Source of the DNA: Leptotrichia hongkongensis | GTDB taxonomy: Bacteria > Fusobacteriota > Fusobacteriia > Fusobacteriales > Leptotrichiaceae | Direction of reading: 5' to 3' | NCBI RefSeq assembly: GCF_041538065.1 | Contig: NZ_JBGORW010000008.1 | Location: 79,116-143,115 of the forward strand | Length of the DNA stretch: 64,000 nucleotides | In this document: in pieces, positions 9,361 through 18,777 of the stretch | Position numbering within the stretch: position 1 is the first letter of the stretch | How the letters are laid out: each line of letters starts with the position of its first letter | Notes under the pieces: model-generated | Database searches by the model: none | Seen by the model: the letters and a program-made list of their open reading frames with translations, nothing else | What the model was told of the DNA's origin: nothing | Made by a program: the position numbers and the translations under genes

Positions 9361-10713
9361 TTATTCAGATTTCATAAATTTAGCAATAAATCTTGTTCCT
9401 TGGTTCAACTCACTTTCAACATCAATACTTGCATTATGCTGCTCAATAATTTTTGCAACTAATGAAAGTCCTAATCCAAAACCTTTATTTACTTTTTTGT
9501 TTCGTGAGTCATTTACTTGGTAAAATCTATCCCAAATAAGCTTTTTATCCTCTTCTGGTATTCCAATTCCATTGTCTTCAATTTCCATAACACAATTTTC
9601 ATTTTCCGAATATAATTTTACATTTATTTTATCTTTTGTAAATTTCATTGCATTATTAAGTAAATTGTCAAGCAATCTTTCAATCATTACTTTATCTGCG
9701 TTTATAAATATATTTTGTTCAATATCTTTTGAAACTTTTATATTTTTCTCGCTTAAAAGATTTTTATAATCTTCTAATATTTTTTCCATTGTTTCTGAAA
9801 AATTTATTTTTTGCAATTCAATAACAGTCTGCTTTTCTATTTTGGAAAGTTCCATTATTTGATTTATCAGTTCTGACATTCTTTTTGCCTGACGCTGAAT
9901 CACAGAAAAGGAATCCTTTGCTTCTTCCACAGTGTCTGCATATTCCAGCGAATACTGGCTTTCTGTAAGTATAACGCTCACAGGTGTCCGAAGTTCGTGC
10001 GAAACATCTGAACTGAACTGTTTTTCACGTGTATAGGAATTTTCAAGCGAATTTAGCATTTCATTAAAGGTACCTGCCATCCTGTGTATTTCATCTTTTC
10101 CTTCATCAATTTTGATTCTTTTGGAAAAATCACCGTTTTTTTGAATTTCTGAAGCTGTATCTGATATTTTGGCTACAGGATTTAGAGCTTTTTTTACAAT
10201 TCTGTATCCGCCATAAACTATTATTAGTAATAATAGTGGACTTAAAATTAAAATTATAATAAGCAGTTTGCTTACTTCATCAGATAGCTGATTTACTGGA
10301 ACAATCCCTCTAACCCATTCTCCTTCAGAATTGTCTATTTTTTTATCGAAATAATAATATTTTTCTCCATTCTTTTCATAAGTTCTGACAGTGTTTTCTT
10401 TATATTTTAATGTCAAATCAAATCCTCGTGGCGACATTCCGCCCATTTCTATTCCTTCGCTATTGTACTTAACAAAGTAAATCCCGTCATCAAATTCGTC
10501 AAACTCATTAGGATTTGAAACCATTTCAACAGTCATTTCAATCACAGCCTCCATCAATTCTCGATGGTTCAAGTCTCCTGTCATCTTATTTGCAACGGTA
10601 AATGATACTGTTAGCATAATCGAAATTAAGATTACCACAAAAACAGTATACCAAAGAGTTACCTTCACAGTAATTGGAAAGTCCCCCCAAATTTTATTTA
10701 ATTTATTTTTCAA
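9361..10713 (-). CDS. Membrane sensor histidine kinase
   Basis: This is a 450-residue two-component sensor. Two membrane segments (about 15-41 and 149-170) enclose an extracytoplasmic domain of roughly 105 residues with many acidic and aromatic residues. Then come a HAMP linker (172-224), the dimerisation/phosphoacceptor domain with His239 in SSDVSHELRTPVSV, and an HATPase_c domain with the N box (LDNLLNNAMKF), DNGIGIPEEDK and GFGLGLSLV. The start must be TTG at 10711-10713, because an in-frame TGA lies just upstream and no ATG precedes the first membrane segment. This suggests low expression. It follows the response regulator by 53 bases. The ligand is unknown; nearby PepSY proteins suggest an envelope signal. 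Confidence 0.93.
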   Translation of the reverse strand: MKNKLNKIWGDFPITVKVTLWYTVFVVILISIMLTVSFTVANKMTGDLNHRELMEAVIEMTVEMVSNPNEFDEFDDGIYFVKYNSEGIEMGGMSPRGFDLTLKYKENTVRTYEKNGEKYYYFDKKIDNSEGEWVRGIVPVNQLSDEVSKLLIIILILSPLLLLIIVYGGYRIVKKALNPVAKISDTASEIQKNGDFSKRIKIDEGKDEIHRMAGTFNEMLNSLENSYTREKQFSSDVSHELRTPVSVILTESQYSLEYADTVEEAKDSFSVIQRQAKRMSELINQIMELSKIEKQTVIELQKINFSETMEKILEDYKNLLSEKNIKVSKDIEQNIFINADKVMIERLLDNLLNNAMKFTKDKINVKLYSENENCVMEIEDNGIGIPEEDKKLIWDRFYQVNDSRNKKVNKGFGLGLSLVAKIIEQHNASIDVESELNQGTRFIAKFMKSE

Positions 10714-10766
10714 AACTCAATTATTCCTTTCTTTTCAAAAAATTCCTAATAATTAATTTATTTGAA

Positions 10767-11438
10767 CTAATCCTCTTTTATAACATATCCAAGTCCTCTT
10801 TTTGTATAAATTATCTGTTTTCCATTTTCTATATCTATTTTTTTCCTAATATTTTTTATCAAAACGTCAATTATATTAGAATCTCCTTCATAATCAAAGT
10901 CCCACACATGCTCCTTAATCTGATCTCTGCTTAAAATCCGATTTTTGCTTTGCATGAGATATTCCAAAACTTCGTATTCTTTTCCTGTTAATTCTATCTG
11001 CTTTCCAGCTCTTGTTACTGATTTTTCTGAAGTATCCAAAATCAAATCTCCTATCACAAGCTTATTTGAACTATTTCCATATTTTCTTCTCACGACTGCC
11101 CTAATTCTTGCCAAAAGCTCATTAAAGTCAAATGGTTTTACAATATAATCATCAGCTCCCAAATCAAGCCCTTTTACTTTATCATCTGCACTATCCCTTG
11201 CAGTAAGCATAAGAACAGAAGTATGATTTCTTTTATCCCTAAGTTTTTTTATAACTTCAAATCCATCTACTTTTGGCATCATAATATCCAGAATTACTAA
11301 ATCGTATTCACTATATTCCAGATAATCTAACGCTTCTTCCCCGTCTAGCACGCTATCTACACTATATCCATTTTTTTTTAGATACCTAGTTACAACATTA
11401 TTCAAATCTACTTCATCTTCTGCCAGCAAAATTTTCAT
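10767..11438 (-). CDS. OmpR/PhoB-family response regulator
   Basis: The 223 residues comprise a receiver domain (acidic pocket at Glu7/Asp8, phosphoacceptor Asp51 in VILDIMMPKVDG, Thr79, Lys101) and a C-terminal winged helix (ELTGKEYEVLEYLM, IDVLIKNIRKKI, TKRGLGYVI). It is the cognate partner of the downstream kinase and probably acts on the neighbouring PepSY genes. AGGAGAG lies 8 bases before the ATG. A perfect palindrome (TTTTAGCA / TGCTAAAA, 11461-11478) is 23 bases upstream of the start. Confidence 0.95.
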   Translation of the reverse strand: MKILLAEDEVDLNNVVTRYLKKNGYSVDSVLDGEEALDYLEYSEYDLVILDIMMPKVDGFEVIKKLRDKRNHTSVLMLTARDSADDKVKGLDLGADDYIVKPFDFNELLARIRAVVRRKYGNSSNKLVIGDLILDTSEKSVTRAGKQIELTGKEYEVLEYLMQSKNRILSRDQIKEHVWDFDYEGDSNIIDVLIKNIRKKIDIENGKQIIYTKRGLGYVIKED

Positions 11439-11460
11439 ATTTAATTCTCTCCTGTATTAT

Positions 11461-11478
11461 TTTTAGCAAATGCTAAAA
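11461..11478. promoter_or_regulatory. Perfect palindrome upstream of the response regulator
   Basis: TTTTAGCA and TGCTAAAA are separated by AA, 23 bases before the response regulator start. It could be an autoregulatory operator or a small hairpin in the leader; the sequence alone does not decide. Confidence 0.35.
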
Positions 11479-11502
11479 TCTTAAGTTTCTATTATTCTAA
11501 TA

Positions 11503-11608
11503 TATACTCAAACCTATTTAAAATCAAACTACTAAAAATTATATAAATTTAGGGTTTGAGTAAAATAGTCATAACTTTTGAGTTTTGTTTTAAAGCAGTT
11601 TTACTATA
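11503..11608 (+). repeat. R2 MITE-like repeat, copy 1
   Basis: This 106-bp element begins TATACTCAAACC and ends GTTTTACTATA, which are imperfect terminal inverted repeats (TATACTCAAAC against TATAGTAAAAC). An internal TAGGGTTTGAG pairs with the CTCAAACCTA near the left end. It is over 85% similar by eye to the other plus-oriented copy (52885-52991). It occupies most of the gap between the PepSY gene and the response regulator. Confidence 0.75.
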
Positions 11609-11725
11609 AAAACTATAGAAATTTTACTATAATATATCACAAATTCCAAAAAATAAAAAGAGAGCAAACTGAAAACAGTAAATTTTCAATTAACCCTCTG
11701 CAAGAATATTTTTTAATTTATTTTA

Positions 11726-12043
11726 TTAATCTCTTTCTGCTTTCCATTTTACAATGGCTCCAGTTACTGCGTCAATATCAAATTCGTATTCCCATCCATT
11801 GTGGTAGATTTCTCCTTCATAGACCATTCTTCCATTTTCTCTATCCAAATGGATTTCTTTTACGTGAGAACTGTTCGCTCCTGGCACTTTTTTCAATGCA
11901 ATGTTCATTGCCCTGTTTACTCCAATGTAGCTGTTTGAAGAAACGTTTCTGTTATATTTGTGTTTGCTTTTTGCGTTTGCAGTCACTGATACTCCTAATA
12001 CCATGATTCCTAATAATGCGATACTTAAAATTTTCTTTTTCAT
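11726..12043 (-). CDS. Secreted single-PepSY-domain protein
   Basis: The 105-residue protein has a signal peptide (MKKKILSIALLGIMVLGVSV, cleavage near TANA-KS), followed by one PepSY domain: INIALKK-type helix (VNRAMNIALKKVPG), then the strands ENGRMVYEGEIYHNG and YEFDIDAVTGAIVKWK. PepSY domains are found in envelope proteins, sometimes as protease inhibitors or sensory accessories; the function here is not known. It is a near copy of the first half of the next gene upstream, which indicates tandem duplication. It lies on the same strand as the two-component genes, 287 bases upstream of them, which suggests functional linkage. Confidence 0.88.
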   Translation of the reverse strand: MKKKILSIALLGIMVLGVSVTANAKSKHKYNRNVSSNSYIGVNRAMNIALKKVPGANSSHVKEIHLDRENGRMVYEGEIYHNGWEYEFDIDAVTGAIVKWKAERD

Positions 12044-12121
12044 AATTTTTCTCCTTCTTTTTCATTTAATTTTGTTTTTTGATTTAAAAATTTTTACAAG
12101 ATTTTTTATTTATATTGTATT

Positions 12122-12697
12122 TTAATAATTTTTATTATAATGCTTTACTTCAGTTCCAATGATTTCTCCTGTTGAAGCGTCTATATCAAATTCGTATTTT
12201 GAATTATTGTAAAATATTTCGATTTCATAAACTGCTCTTCCATGATCATGATCTAATTCTATTTTTCCAAAATGGCTTTGATTAGCTCCTGGCACTTGTG
12301 CAAGTGCAATTGATTTTGCTTTTTCCATTGTTATAGTTTGCGAATTGTTCACATTATTCTTAATGTAACCAGAATTATTTGAAATTTCATCTACTTTCCA
12401 TTTTACAACATCGCCAGTTACAGCATCAATATCAAATTCATATTCCTGTCCGTTATAATAAATTTCCCCTTCGTAAACCATTCTTCCATTTTCTCTGTCT
12501 AAATTGATTTTTTTCACGTGAGAATTGCTTGCTCCTGGTACTTTTTTCAATGCAATGTTCATTGCTCTGTTTATTCCAATGTAATTATTTGAAGAAACAT
12601 TTCTGTTGTATTTATTTCTGCTCTTTGCATTTACAGCTACTGATACTCCTAATACCAGGATTCCTAATAATGTAATACTTAAAATTTTCTTTTTCAT
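12122..12697 (-). CDS. Secreted protein with two PepSY domains
   Basis: The 191-residue protein has a signal peptide almost identical to its downstream paralogue (MKKKILSITLLGILVLGVSV). It is followed by two PepSY domains at about 30-100 (NRAMNIALKKVPGASNSHV ... EFDIDAVTGDVVKWK) and 118-186 (KAKSIALAQVPGANQSHF ... EFDIDASTGEIIG). The start is the ATG at 12695-12697 with AAAGGAGAAAGAAAG upstream; an earlier ATG eight codons out overlaps that site. It is first in a probable transcript running through the second PepSY gene towards the response regulator. Function unknown; probably exported and linked to the sensor kinase. Confidence 0.87.
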   Translation of the reverse strand: MKKKILSITLLGILVLGVSVAVNAKSRNKYNRNVSSNNYIGINRAMNIALKKVPGASNSHVKKINLDRENGRMVYEGEIYYNGQEYEFDIDAVTGDVVKWKVDEISNNSGYIKNNVNNSQTITMEKAKSIALAQVPGANQSHFGKIELDHDHGRAVYEIEIFYNNSKYEFDIDASTGEIIGTEVKHYNKNY

Positions 12698-12755
12698 CTT
12701 TCTTTCTCCTTTAATATTCATTTATTTTTTTACTTTTCTCTCTTATCTTGAATAC

Positions 12756-12788
12756 ATTATAAAACAGTTTTATGAATATAAAATGAAT
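12756..12788 (-). promoter_or_regulatory. Promoter of the PepSY genes with paired direct repeats at -35
   Basis: On the minus strand a good -10 TATAAT (12756-12761) has a poor -35 (ATTTTA) at 17-base spacing. The -35 region is overlapped by two ATTCAT repeats spaced 11 bases apart (12772-12777 and 12783-12788). One-turn direct repeats overlapping a weak -35 are the usual layout for OmpR/PhoB-type activators, so the neighbouring response regulator is a natural candidate. This is inference. Confidence 0.4.
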
Positions 12789-12803
12789 GGAAAAAAATTT
12801 TTA

Positions 12804-12846
12804 TAAAAAAAGGAACAGTCCTAATTTTAATTAGAAATATTCCTTT
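12804..12846 (-). terminator. Rho-independent terminator of ppc
   Basis: On the minus strand the stem AAGGAA / TTCCTT with inner CTAATT / AATTAG is followed by seven T. It lies 9 bases after the ppc stop and separates ppc from the PepSY genes. Confidence 0.8.
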
Positions 12847-12854
12847 TATTTGTA

Positions 12855-15656
12855 TTATCCACTATTACGAAGTCCTGTTGCAAGTCCATTTATTGAAATG
12901 TGAATGGCTTTTCTCAGTTCTTCTGAATCGTCTCCAGCTCTTGAACGTTTTATTAATTCAATTTGTAAATAATTCATCGAATCAAAATATGGCAGACGAT
13001 TTCTTAGACTGCTTACTAACTCTGGATTATCTGCCAGTAAAACATCATTTCCTGTAATTTTTTTCAAGATATCAATTGTTAAAATCCACTCTTTTTCTAT
13101 TTCCTTAAAAATTTTTTGTGCTGTTTCCTGATCACTTGCCAGTTTTACATATTCTGCGAAAATTGATAAATCTGTTTTTGATAGAACCATGTCAACATTT
13201 GAAATTGTTGAACGGAAGAATGGCCATTCCTTATACATTTTCTGCAAAATTTCCAATTTTTTATCATCATTGTCAATCCATTTTGTAAACGCTGTTCCAA
13301 CACCGTACCATCCTGGAAGCATTATTCTTGCTTGCGACCAAGAGAATACCCATGGGATTGCTCTTAGGCTGTCTAGTGATTGTGTTTTTTTACGTGAAGA
13401 CGGTCTTGAACCAATATTCAGCCCTGAAATAAAGTTTATTGGCGTAACTTCAAAGAAAAAGTCTGAAAATCCGTCTGTATTGTAAACTAAGTCACGGTAA
13501 GCATAGTAACTTAATTCTGAAACATTTTCTATTATTTTTTCATATTCTTCCCAGTCCGCATCTTCCTCTGTCAATGCACTTGATTCAAGCGCTGCTGAAA
13601 CCAATGCCTCCAGATTTTTTAATCCTAAATCAGGATTTCCGTATTTGGCACCAATTACTTCTCCCTGTTCTGTAAGTCTGATTGTTCCGTCTGTACTTCC
13701 TTCAGGCTGTGCTAAAATGGCTTCGTAACTTGGACCTCCACCACGTCCTACTGTTCCTCCACGTCCATGAAAGAATGAGATTTCCACATCAAATTCACGT
13801 CCGATTGCAGTCAGCTCTTTTTGCGCCTTGTATAAAGACCAGCTTGAACTTAGGTATCCACCATCTTTGTTACTATCTGAATATCCTAGCATAACTTCCT
13901 GTTTTCGACCTTTTTTATCCATCCATTTTTTGACTAACGGCAAATTAAACCATTTTCTCAAAATATCAGGAGCCGCAATTAAATCTTCCACTGTTTCAAA
14001 AAGCGGAACAATTTGTAAATCGCAAAATTCATTTCCTTCATTTCCTTTTGCAAGGTTAGCTTCTTTTAGTAAAATAGCTATCTCTAGCATATCTGAAACA
14101 CTTGTTGCATGAGAAATCAGATTTTTTTCAATAATTTTACTTCCAAAACGTTCTCTCAAAGATTTTGCCTTTCTGTAAATTGCAAGTTCTGAGGCCAGTA
14201 TTTCACTTTGTGGAATTGTCGGATCACTTAAAATTCTAGGATCGTGTTCCAATTCCCGCAGTAAAATTTCACATCTTGCGTCTTCTGACAGGCTCAAGTA
14301 ATCTCCTAAAATATTTGCACTTTTCAAAAGTTCGGCAACACATATTTCATGAACGCTGGAATCTTGTCTTAAGTCAATTGTTGCAAGGTGAAATCCAAAT
14401 ATTTTCGTAGCACTGATTAGATTGTTTAATTTTCCTTGCGTTAAAAATTCACTATTATTCTTTTTAAGTGATTCTGCCACAATCACCAAATCGTTTGTAA
14501 ATTCATTAGCTGACTTGTAAGGAAGATCAATTCCATTTTTTCTTTTTGGCGGTAATAAGTCACGGTTGTAATCACACAATTTGTAGGCTGTTGCAAGCAG
14601 TCTGTCTGTTATTGTTGTCAATGCACGACGATATGGCTCGTGTGTTCGATGCGGCGAAACTTGTCCTGAAGCCTCTGCCAAGTTTTGCAGTTCTTCAGTT
14701 ACATTTGTCATTGAAATAGACATTGATAGATCTCTGTAAATTTCACGAACTACATCCAGATAATGCTGGAACAATTTTATAGCCTGCTCTTGTGCCGACT
14801 GCTCCAGTGTATTTACTGTAACATAAGGATTTCCGTCTCTATCTCCACCAATCCACATTCCCATAGTAAGTGGAAGCAGAGCTTGAGATTTTACTTCAGA
14901 ATTTCCTAATGTTTTTGAAATTTCCTGAAATTTATTCATAAGCCTTGGAATTTCATTAAAAAATGTAATGTTGTAATAACTTAGAGCATTGCTTATTTCA
15001 TCTGTTACACGTAATTTACTAGCTCTCAACATTGCAGTTTGCCACCAGATTTGAATACCACGGTTTAGGTCATTAAGCCATTCATTTTCATCAATTTGAT
15101 GAGATTTTACATTTTCATATTTATCCAGAATATCAGTTAATTTTTTTGTCAAATCCAAAATACTTTTTCTTTGAACTTGCGTTGGATGTGCTGTTAAAAC
15201 TGGAACAATTGAGACCTTTTCCATAGCCTTCAATATTTTATCTTGACTGATTCCCTTTTTCTTCAAATTTTTTAGTGATTTTTCAAGAGATCCAATTTGT
15301 GGCTTGTTGGAAATTTTTGCATATCGCTGTTCATGAGTCTGATACACATCTTCAGCAATATTCGCAAGTGCCGAAAAAATCGAAAAACCTCTTATTACAC
15401 GCAAAATTTCCGCATCAGTAAGATCCGAACAAAAAGACGATAAATTTTTTCTAGCTTCCTGTTTTTGTGTTTTATAATATTTACTGGAAGCTTCTTTCAA
15501 TTTTTCAGTAACCTCATAAATATGTAAACCCGCATATCTAAAAATCGTTTCACCTAGAAGAGTTGCAAAAAGTTCGTTATGAATGAGCAAATCCTCCTGA
15601 TGCTTATCAAGTTTTACTGACGGTAAAGGAGTTATCGGTAAATTTTTTAAATCCAT
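12855..15656 (-). CDS. ppc: Phosphoenolpyruvate carboxylase
   Basis: This cytosolic enzyme carboxylates PEP with bicarbonate to oxaloacetate, an anaplerotic step feeding aspartate and dicarboxylates. The 933 residues match bacterial Ppc. The diagnostic motifs are present: the catalytic histidine region VLTAHPTQVQRKS, WIGGDRDGNPYVT, the FHGRGGTVGRGGGP loop, MLGYSDSNKDGGYLSSS and the C-terminal GLATGLRNSG (usually RNTG). It has its own promoter (15737-15765) and terminator, so it is monocistronic. It is shorter than plant-type enzymes only by the N-terminal phosphorylation region, as expected for a bacterium. Confidence 0.97.
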   Translation of the reverse strand: MDLKNLPITPLPSVKLDKHQEDLLIHNELFATLLGETIFRYAGLHIYEVTEKLKEASSKYYKTQKQEARKNLSSFCSDLTDAEILRVIRGFSIFSALANIAEDVYQTHEQRYAKISNKPQIGSLEKSLKNLKKKGISQDKILKAMEKVSIVPVLTAHPTQVQRKSILDLTKKLTDILDKYENVKSHQIDENEWLNDLNRGIQIWWQTAMLRASKLRVTDEISNALSYYNITFFNEIPRLMNKFQEISKTLGNSEVKSQALLPLTMGMWIGGDRDGNPYVTVNTLEQSAQEQAIKLFQHYLDVVREIYRDLSMSISMTNVTEELQNLAEASGQVSPHRTHEPYRRALTTITDRLLATAYKLCDYNRDLLPPKRKNGIDLPYKSANEFTNDLVIVAESLKKNNSEFLTQGKLNNLISATKIFGFHLATIDLRQDSSVHEICVAELLKSANILGDYLSLSEDARCEILLRELEHDPRILSDPTIPQSEILASELAIYRKAKSLRERFGSKIIEKNLISHATSVSDMLEIAILLKEANLAKGNEGNEFCDLQIVPLFETVEDLIAAPDILRKWFNLPLVKKWMDKKGRKQEVMLGYSDSNKDGGYLSSSWSLYKAQKELTAIGREFDVEISFFHGRGGTVGRGGGPSYEAILAQPEGSTDGTIRLTEQGEVIGAKYGNPDLGLKNLEALVSAALESSALTEEDADWEEYEKIIENVSELSYYAYRDLVYNTDGFSDFFFEVTPINFISGLNIGSRPSSRKKTQSLDSLRAIPWVFSWSQARIMLPGWYGVGTAFTKWIDNDDKKLEILQKMYKEWPFFRSTISNVDMVLSKTDLSIFAEYVKLASDQETAQKIFKEIEKEWILTIDILKKITGNDVLLADNPELVSSLRNRLPYFDSMNYLQIELIKRSRAGDDSEELRKAIHISINGLATGLRNSG

Positions 15657-15736
15657 TTATTTCACACTCTCTTTCTTTTTTAACAATTATATATTTATCA
15701 TTTATTCTCCAATTTTTTAAATATTTCATCTGTTAA

Positions 15737-15765
15737 ATTATACCATAAAAAAGCCTTAGATTAAA
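15737..15765 (-). promoter_or_regulatory. Predicted ppc promoter with extended -10
   Basis: On the minus strand TTTAAT and TATAAT are separated by 17 bases, and the -10 is preceded by TGG, giving an extended -10. It lies about 80 bases upstream of the ppc start. Confidence 0.5.
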
Positions 15766-15820
15766 TAGCGATTTCAAATTATTACAAAATGTGATATAAT
15801 TTTAACAAAATAAGACAAGG

Positions 15821-16304
15821 CAAGGGGGAACAATCGCCATTCCCCTTGCATCCCCGAATTGTCTAAGTATTTTTTTGAAATATTCCCAAATTTTATTTGG
15901 GAAAGTAGTCTAAACATTTATTATTTGAATAAACCTGGATTACTACGAAATTGAAACTCCCTTTTTAACAAAGGTTATTACAATTCCTTAAACCAATTAT
16001 AGTCTAAAAATTTTGAAAAAGCTCAGACAGTCAATTTCATTAAAAAAAAATCACGACGTTTTTAGTTTGATTATAATAATTAATTTGATTAAAACAAATG
16101 TGAAAAAATTAAAAAATTGTTATAAATTTCCGAGATTTTAATTTTTCAGTAAAAGACAACTTGTTTGAGCTTTTCTAATGTACTTAAATTGATAATAACT
16201 TTATGAGATGAAAATAACTTTTGTTAAAAGCGAGTTTTGTCTTTTGCTGTAAAATTGAAATTCGAGAAGCCGGAGTGCAGAGGTATGGCGACTGATACCT
16301 CTGC
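15821..16304. repeat. R1 palindrome-ended dispersed element, copy 2
   Basis: The left hairpin (15821-15848, CAAGGGGGAA / TTCCCCTTG with loop containing ATCGCC) and right hairpin (16277-16304, GCAGAGGTAT / ATACCTCTGC with loop GGCGACTG) match the ends of copy 1. The right loop is the exact reverse complement of the left loop of copy 1. The interior is longer than in copy 1, includes its own small hairpin (TTCCCAAA / TTTGGGAA near 15885), and shares about 190 bp of near-identical sequence with copy 3. It fills the gap between ppc and mutS2 and contains no ORF. Confidence 0.7.
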
Positions 16305-16411
16305 TTAAAATAAACTTTAATATAAATAAAAAAGAAAAAATTATAGAGTATTTTATTGAAAAACTATAAGGATAGGATTTAAAAATAGGAAAGAAAGAAA
16401 AGAGGAAGAAA

Positions 16412-18751
16412 ATGAAAAAAAATTATGATGTATTAGAATTTTATAAAATAATTAATGAACTTATTAATTTATCAAGATTGGAGAAAACGAAAGAAAAGTT
16501 TCTGGATATTGATATTATAAAGGAAAAATCAGTTTTAGATAAGGAACTTATGCTTATGATGGAGATGATTGACTTTTATAAGTATGATGACGGACTGGAA
16601 CTTGCAGGGCTTGCAGATATTACTAAGATGATGAATTCTATTGATATTATTGGGTCTTATTTGAGTGCTGAGGATTTGGCAGTTCTGAAGAAGAATTTGA
16701 CGATTTTTAGAATTTCTAAAAGCAGGGCTAAGAATGTCAGGGATAAATATAGAACGATTTGGAATCTGTTTAGTGATGTTGAGGAAGTTAAAGATATTGA
16801 GAACTTTATTTCAGAAGCAATTAATGATGAAGGAGTATTAAAGGATGAGGCTTCGATTGGACTTCGTGATGTGAGAAGGCAGAAGCAGAATATTAATGCG
16901 AATATTAAAGAAAAATTTGATGAGCTGATTTCTAATAAAAGTACGCAAAATGCGATTCAGGAAAGAATAATAACACAAAGAAACGACAGATACGTAATTG
17001 CTGTAAAGACAGATTTTAAAGGGCTTATTAAAGGAATAGAACACGATAGGTCTGCAACAGGAAGCACAGTTTACATCGAGCCTTTAAATATTGTTTCATT
17101 AAATAATAAATTGCGTGAATATGAGGCTCGCGAGCGTGAGGAAATTAGAAAAATACTGCTTAGAATTACAGAACTTGTAAAAACTAAAAAGGAAGAAATT
17201 CTGGAAATTAAAGAAATTTTGGAAAGACTGGACTTTATTGATGCAAAAACAACTTATTCAGTTAATAAGAAATGTATTGTTCCGAAAATTATTAACAAGG
17301 AATATTTGAAACTGGTTGAAGCAAGACATCCGCTAATTGATGAAAATACAGTTGTACCAATTAATTTTGAACTTGGAAATCCTGAAAATATAATGCTTAT
17401 TACAGGGCCTAATACTGGAGGGAAGACAGTAACATTGAAAGTGGCTGGACTTCTTACAATTATGGCATTGTCTGGTATCCCAATTCCTGCGAATGAAAAA
17501 ACTGAAATTGGATATTTTCACAATGTACTGGCTGACATTGGGGACGAACAAAGTCTTGAGCAAAATTTATCCTCATTTTCAGGGCATGTGAGCAAAATAA
17601 AAGATATAATTGAAAATGCAAACAGTAAATCACTTGTATTAATGGATGAATTGGGAAGTGGAACTGATCCAATGGAAGGGGCAGCTTTTGCAATGGCAAT
17701 CATTGATTACTTGAACAAAAAACACGTAACTTCAATAATCACAACCCATTACAGCGAAGTAAAAGCATACGCCTTTAACACAACAGGAATTAAAAGTGCC
17801 TCAATGGAATTTGATGTGGAAACATTGTCTCCAACGTACAGACTGCTGGAAGGAATACCGGGAGAAAGTAATGCCCTTATAATTGCAAGAAAATACGGAA
17901 TTAGTGAAGAAGTAATTGAAAATGCAAAAAGTTACATAAGTGAAGACAATCAGCGTGTCGAAGAAATGCTAAAATCAATAAAGGAAAAAAATGATGAGCT
18001 GGAAACAATGCAGGCACAATTAGAAGCAACAAGAACTGAACTTGACAAGCAAAAAAGCATTTATGAGCAAAATATGATAAAACTTGAAAATGAAAAAAAT
18101 GAAATTATAAAACATGCCTATGAGGAAGCTGACAATTACTTGAAAAACATGCAGGCAAAAGCCAAAAACCTAATTGACAAAATTAACAGCGAGGAATCTA
18201 AAAAAGAAGATGCCAAAAATGCTCAAAGAAGCCTGAATATGCTACGTGAATCATTCATTACAGATAAAAAGAAAAATGTAAAAGAAAAGAAAGTTGTTAC
18301 TCAAAACGTAGATTTTGCTGTTGGGGAAGAAGTGCTTGTAAAAACAATGAACCAAAATGGAAAGATTTTAAAAATAATGCCAAACAACCGTATTCAAGTG
18401 CAAACTGGAATATTAAAGCTGGTTGTATCAACTGACGACATTGTAAAAATTCAAAAGAAAAAAACAAACAAATTCAAAAACTTCGCCTCATTAAAACGAA
18501 CTTCCCAAGTACGAGGAGAAATCGACTTGCGTGGAATGAATGCCGATGAAGCAATCGCTGAACTAGAAACATACATGGACAGAGCAATGCTCACAGGCTA
18601 TCACGAAATCTACATAATTCATGGAAAAGGAACAATGGTACTAAGAAAAAAAATCCACGAATACCTAAGAACTTCAAAATATGTAACAGAATTTAAGGAT
18701 GCCAATCAGAATGAAGGTGGAATTGGGTGTACAGTGGCTACTTTGAAGTAG
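16412..18751 (+). CDS. mutS2: MutS2 family DNA-binding ATPase / Smr endonuclease
   Basis: The 779 residues have the MutS2 architecture: core/lever region, ATPase domain with Walker A TGPNTGGKT (about 331-339), Walker B LVLMDELGSGTDP and TTHYSEVKAYA, a long coiled-coil/KOW region (about 510-690, rich in Glu and Lys), and a C-terminal Smr nuclease domain with IDLRGMNADEA (about 704) and HGKGTMVLRKKI. In other bacteria MutS2 suppresses recombination or splits collided ribosomes. It lacks the mismatch-recognition domain of MutS1. GAGGAAGAAA precedes the ATG. It stands alone downstream of R1 copy 2. Confidence 0.96.
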   Translation: MKKNYDVLEFYKIINELINLSRLEKTKEKFLDIDIIKEKSVLDKELMLMMEMIDFYKYDDGLELAGLADITKMMNSIDIIGSYLSAEDLAVLKKNLTIFRISKSRAKNVRDKYRTIWNLFSDVEEVKDIENFISEAINDEGVLKDEASIGLRDVRRQKQNINANIKEKFDELISNKSTQNAIQERIITQRNDRYVIAVKTDFKGLIKGIEHDRSATGSTVYIEPLNIVSLNNKLREYEAREREEIRKILLRITELVKTKKEEILEIKEILERLDFIDAKTTYSVNKKCIVPKIINKEYLKLVEARHPLIDENTVVPINFELGNPENIMLITGPNTGGKTVTLKVAGLLTIMALSGIPIPANEKTEIGYFHNVLADIGDEQSLEQNLSSFSGHVSKIKDIIENANSKSLVLMDELGSGTDPMEGAAFAMAIIDYLNKKHVTSIITTHYSEVKAYAFNTTGIKSASMEFDVETLSPTYRLLEGIPGESNALIIARKYGISEEVIENAKSYISEDNQRVEEMLKSIKEKNDELETMQAQLEATRTELDKQKSIYEQNMIKLENEKNEIIKHAYEEADNYLKNMQAKAKNLIDKINSEESKKEDAKNAQRSLNMLRESFITDKKKNVKEKKVVTQNVDFAVGEEVLVKTMNQNGKILKIMPNNRIQVQTGILKLVVSTDDIVKIQKKKTNKFKNFASLKRTSQVRGEIDLRGMNADEAIAELETYMDRAMLTGYHEIYIIHGKGTMVLRKKIHEYLRTSKYVTEFKDANQNEGGIGCTVATLK

Positions 18752-18777
18752 GACATTTGATTTAAAGAACTTTGGCT

